Assembly (NCBI RefSeq): GCF_010389155.1
Contig: NC_057764.1
Location: 42,664,275-42,728,274 of the forward strand
Direction of reading: 5' to 3'
From: Erigeron canadensis
Lineage: Eukaryota > Streptophyta > Magnoliopsida > Asterales > Asteraceae
DNA length: 64,000 nt
The position numbers and the translations under genes were made by a program. Each line of letters starts with the position of its first letter. The first letter of the stretch is position 1. Below are positions 61,701 through 64,000 of the stretch, one piece after another. The notes under the pieces are model-generated. The model ran no database searches. It saw only the letters and a program-made list of their open reading frames with translations, and was not told the origin of the DNA.

Positions 61701-63990
61701 GAATATTTCTGTTAGGCCTGAAGAATCTGTTGGTTCTAACCACCCGTCTTCTACTTTGGAGAAGACGCAGTCTTGGTCATCCTTAACCAAGTCAGACGAT
61801 GATTCACTGGAGGTACGCTTAAGACCACATACTCAGATCAAGTCTTCTCATGGTTGTAATCAAGAAGATTTCAGGCATTCAAATGTTGAAACGTCACATA
61901 ATGTAGCAGATGCAGAACAATTTGAGCCCCCGCCCAAACCAATGACATTAAAGGCTCCTTCAAAGAATAATATAAGTCATCAGAGAGGTGGTTCTGGATC
62001 AAAAATTCAGGAAGCTGTAGCTGCTTCACAGCATAGGGGTGCTGAGATTGGTTCATTACGTTCGCAAGCTAGGTCCAGTTATTCTGCAGAAACTGAGGAA
62101 GTTAACAGGAAAAATAATGCACCAACAGAGAAACAATTTGGTGAATCTGGACTTCAAAAGGCAAAGGTACAAAAGAATGTTTCGAGGGATGAAAGCAGAT
62201 ACGTTGATGGGTACAGTAATACACCACCATCTGGTAAATTTGTTCAGGTGGCGGGGTCTGGCTCAATGCCATCAGAAGAACCTGTTGCTGAACAAGTGCA
62301 TAGGTCTAGACAATTAAAAGGGAACCAAGAACTCAACGATGACCTTAAAATGAAAGCAAATGAACTAGAAAAGCTTTATGCAGAGCATAAACTTAGAGTT
62401 CCTGTGGATCAACCTAATAATGCACGTAGAGCTAAGCCTTCAGAAGACCAATCTGTTTCTACTCCAGTTTGTGAACCAAAAACAGAATTTAGTTCTCCTG
62501 TTAAGTTCTCACCAATAGATGGTCAGAATCACAGAGACGCACTGCAAAGAAGTTTTTCTGAAGTTAAATCTTCCGACGATTCACGAGGTAAATTTTATGA
62601 TAGCTACACGAAAAAAAGAGAGGAAAGATTAAGGGAACAATGGGGTGGATCTAATAAAGCAGAAAAAGAAGCTAGGATGAAAGCCTTGCACGACAGCCTT
62701 GAGCGTAGTAGTGCTGAAATAAAGGCTAAACTTTCATGGTCTGCTGATAGACAAGATTCTGTATCAACTACCCGTCGACGTGCTGAAAGATTGAGGTCGT
62801 TCAATGCCCGATCGGCTCTCAAGAGGGAGCAACCATTAGATTTTGGGCAGATCGAAGATGATGAAGATTTATCTGAATTTTCAGAACTGAAACTTACGAA
62901 CAATGGTGTCTATAAAAATGTTCAAAGTAGAAAACCTTTACCAGTGAAGAATTCGTCTACAGCCACAACACGCACTCCAGTTGTACCAGTTCCAAAATCA
63001 GGTACCAAAGTAGCTTCTAGTTCTGGGAGGCGGAGGGTACAATCGGAAAATCCTCTTGCACAATCTGTTCCCAACTTCTTAGACTTGAGAAAAGAGAATA
63101 CTAAGCCATATTCTGTAGCCAGCAAAACAGCTGCCCGTTCTCAGTTGAGAAACCACACACGCAGCAGAAGTACCAATGAAGAGCCACAACCTGTCAAGGA
63201 AGAGAAAGCTGGACGGTCTCAGTTCTTGAGGAAGAACCCTCCAAATCTTTCCGAGAGTTCGGACAGTGTCATTTTGACCCAGTTTTCGAAAACCATGGAA
63301 CCAAAGTCCTTCCATAGGAGGAATAACAGCGTAGGTGGAAGCGGGATTGCAAAACTGAAGGCTTCAATGGTGATGAAAACCGAAGAAGAATATGAGCCAG
63401 ATGATGAGGAAGAAGAGTTTGAGATCTTGGAAACTGAATGTCAAGAAGATGTGGTAGATGAGATGGAGTTGAAAAACGAGAGTTTGGTAAACTCTGAATC
63501 TGGAAACGGTCAGACAGACCCTAGTTTGACCACTGAATTACCCATGCAAGACTCACCTGGTGAAAGCCCGATGTCATGGAATTCACGCATCCATCACCCC
63601 TTTTCTTATACTCACGATAATGATGCTAACATGGAATCTTGGAATCTGGATTCAACAGCGGAAGATGTAGCCCGGATGAGGAAGAAATGGGGAAGTGCCC
63701 AAAATAATATTCTTGTTGCCAACTCCTCTTCTGGCCTCCAATCGCGTAGAGATATGACAAAAGGATTTAAACGGTTTTTGAAATTTGGAAGGAAAAGTCG
63801 TGGTACCGACAATATTGCTGATTGGATTTCTGCTACGACTTCCGAAGGAGACGATGATACGGAAGATTCTAGAGATGTTTCTAATCGGTCATCAGATGAA
63901 CTAAGAAAGTCAAGAATGGGATATTTACACGAAGGGAGCTTCAACGAATCCGATTTTTTCACAGATCAAGGTGACCTCACTTATCTCTAG
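58750..63990 (+). CDS. CIP7: COP1-interacting protein 7 (CIP7)-like protein
   Basis: CIP7 is a nuclear protein bound by the COP1 ubiquitin ligase and a positive regulator of light-responsive genes; this gene belongs to that plant-specific family. Six exons join in frame to 1206 aa: 58750-58808, 58894-59266, 59365-59389, 60479-60521, 60762-60914 and 61023-63990. The conserved N-terminal domain is residues 1 to ~240 ([20 protein letters not shown], then [17 protein letters not shown] and [18 protein letters not shown]). A low-complexity Ser-rich middle follows, with [18 protein letters not shown] and a Glu/Arg/Lys-rich coiled coil ([13 protein letters not shown]). The conserved C terminus has [15 protein letters not shown]. 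Exons 3 and 4 are tiny (25 and 43 nt). The gene ends 10 bases before the window edge and is complete. The exact paralogue (CIP7 itself or the At1g72410 type) is not settled. Confidence 0.92.
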
Positions 63991-64000
63991 TATTTTATTG

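Overview
This is nuclear DNA from a flowering plant, most likely a eudicot. The background is very AT-rich. Genes have many introns with GT-AG borders, and the transposable elements are of plant type (Helitrons, Tourist-, Stowaway- and Emigrant-like MITEs, tRNA-derived SINEs, a solo LTR). The gene set is plant-specific (an N-degron AP2/ERF factor, SAUR, CIP7-like, class III small heat shock protein). An asterid such as an Asteraceae species is my guess, but the sequence alone does not fix the family.

Eight protein-coding genes could be rebuilt exon by exon with the reading frame kept across every junction. In order they are: FAB1 (PIKfyve-type PI3P 5-kinase, minus, 574-6907, 1741 aa); a group VII ERF of the RAP2.2/RAP2.12 type (plus, 14102-16216, 330 aa); a SAC-domain phosphoinositide phosphatase of the plant SAC1-SAC5 clade (plus, 28785-35180, 789 aa); 40S ribosomal protein SA/uS2 (minus, 37860-39861, 296 aa); the NOC1/CEBPZ-type ribosome assembly factor SLOW WALKER2 (plus, 41888-47698, 1023 aa); a class III small heat shock protein (minus, 48388-49029, 174 aa); a SAUR protein (minus, 52145-52429, 94 aa); and a COP1-interacting protein 7-like protein (plus, 58750-63990, 1206 aa).

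Two functional themes stand out. FAB1 and the SAC phosphatase act on the same lipid system, PI(3,5)P2, and flank the oxygen-sensing ERF-VII gene. RPSA and SWA2 both serve ribosome production and both carry telo-box motifs just upstream of the start codon. From memory of Arabidopsis locus numbers, these neighbours match pieces of three Arabidopsis regions (At3g14205-14270, At1g72360-72440, At1g53910-54050). The window may therefore preserve an ancestral order that was split up in Arabidopsis.

The rest is intergenic DNA dense in short mobile elements. At 7-14 kb there is a Helitron with a second Helitron nested in it, a MITE and a perfect 54-bp tandem duplication. At 16-28.5 kb there are degenerate repeats, a solo LTR with 5-bp target duplications, an Emigrant-like MITE, a small MITE, an 80-bp tandem repeat and a 2.3-kb Helitron with a ~630-bp internal duplication. 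A 291-bp Helitron sits in a SAC intron and a SINE in a FAB1 intron. At 50.3-51.6 kb a Stowaway-like foldback element is split by a Tourist-like element whose sister copy lies 0.5 kb away. At 54.9-57.5 kb there are two SINEs with clear target duplications and two Tourist-like elements. No tRNA or rRNA gene or CRISPR array was seen.
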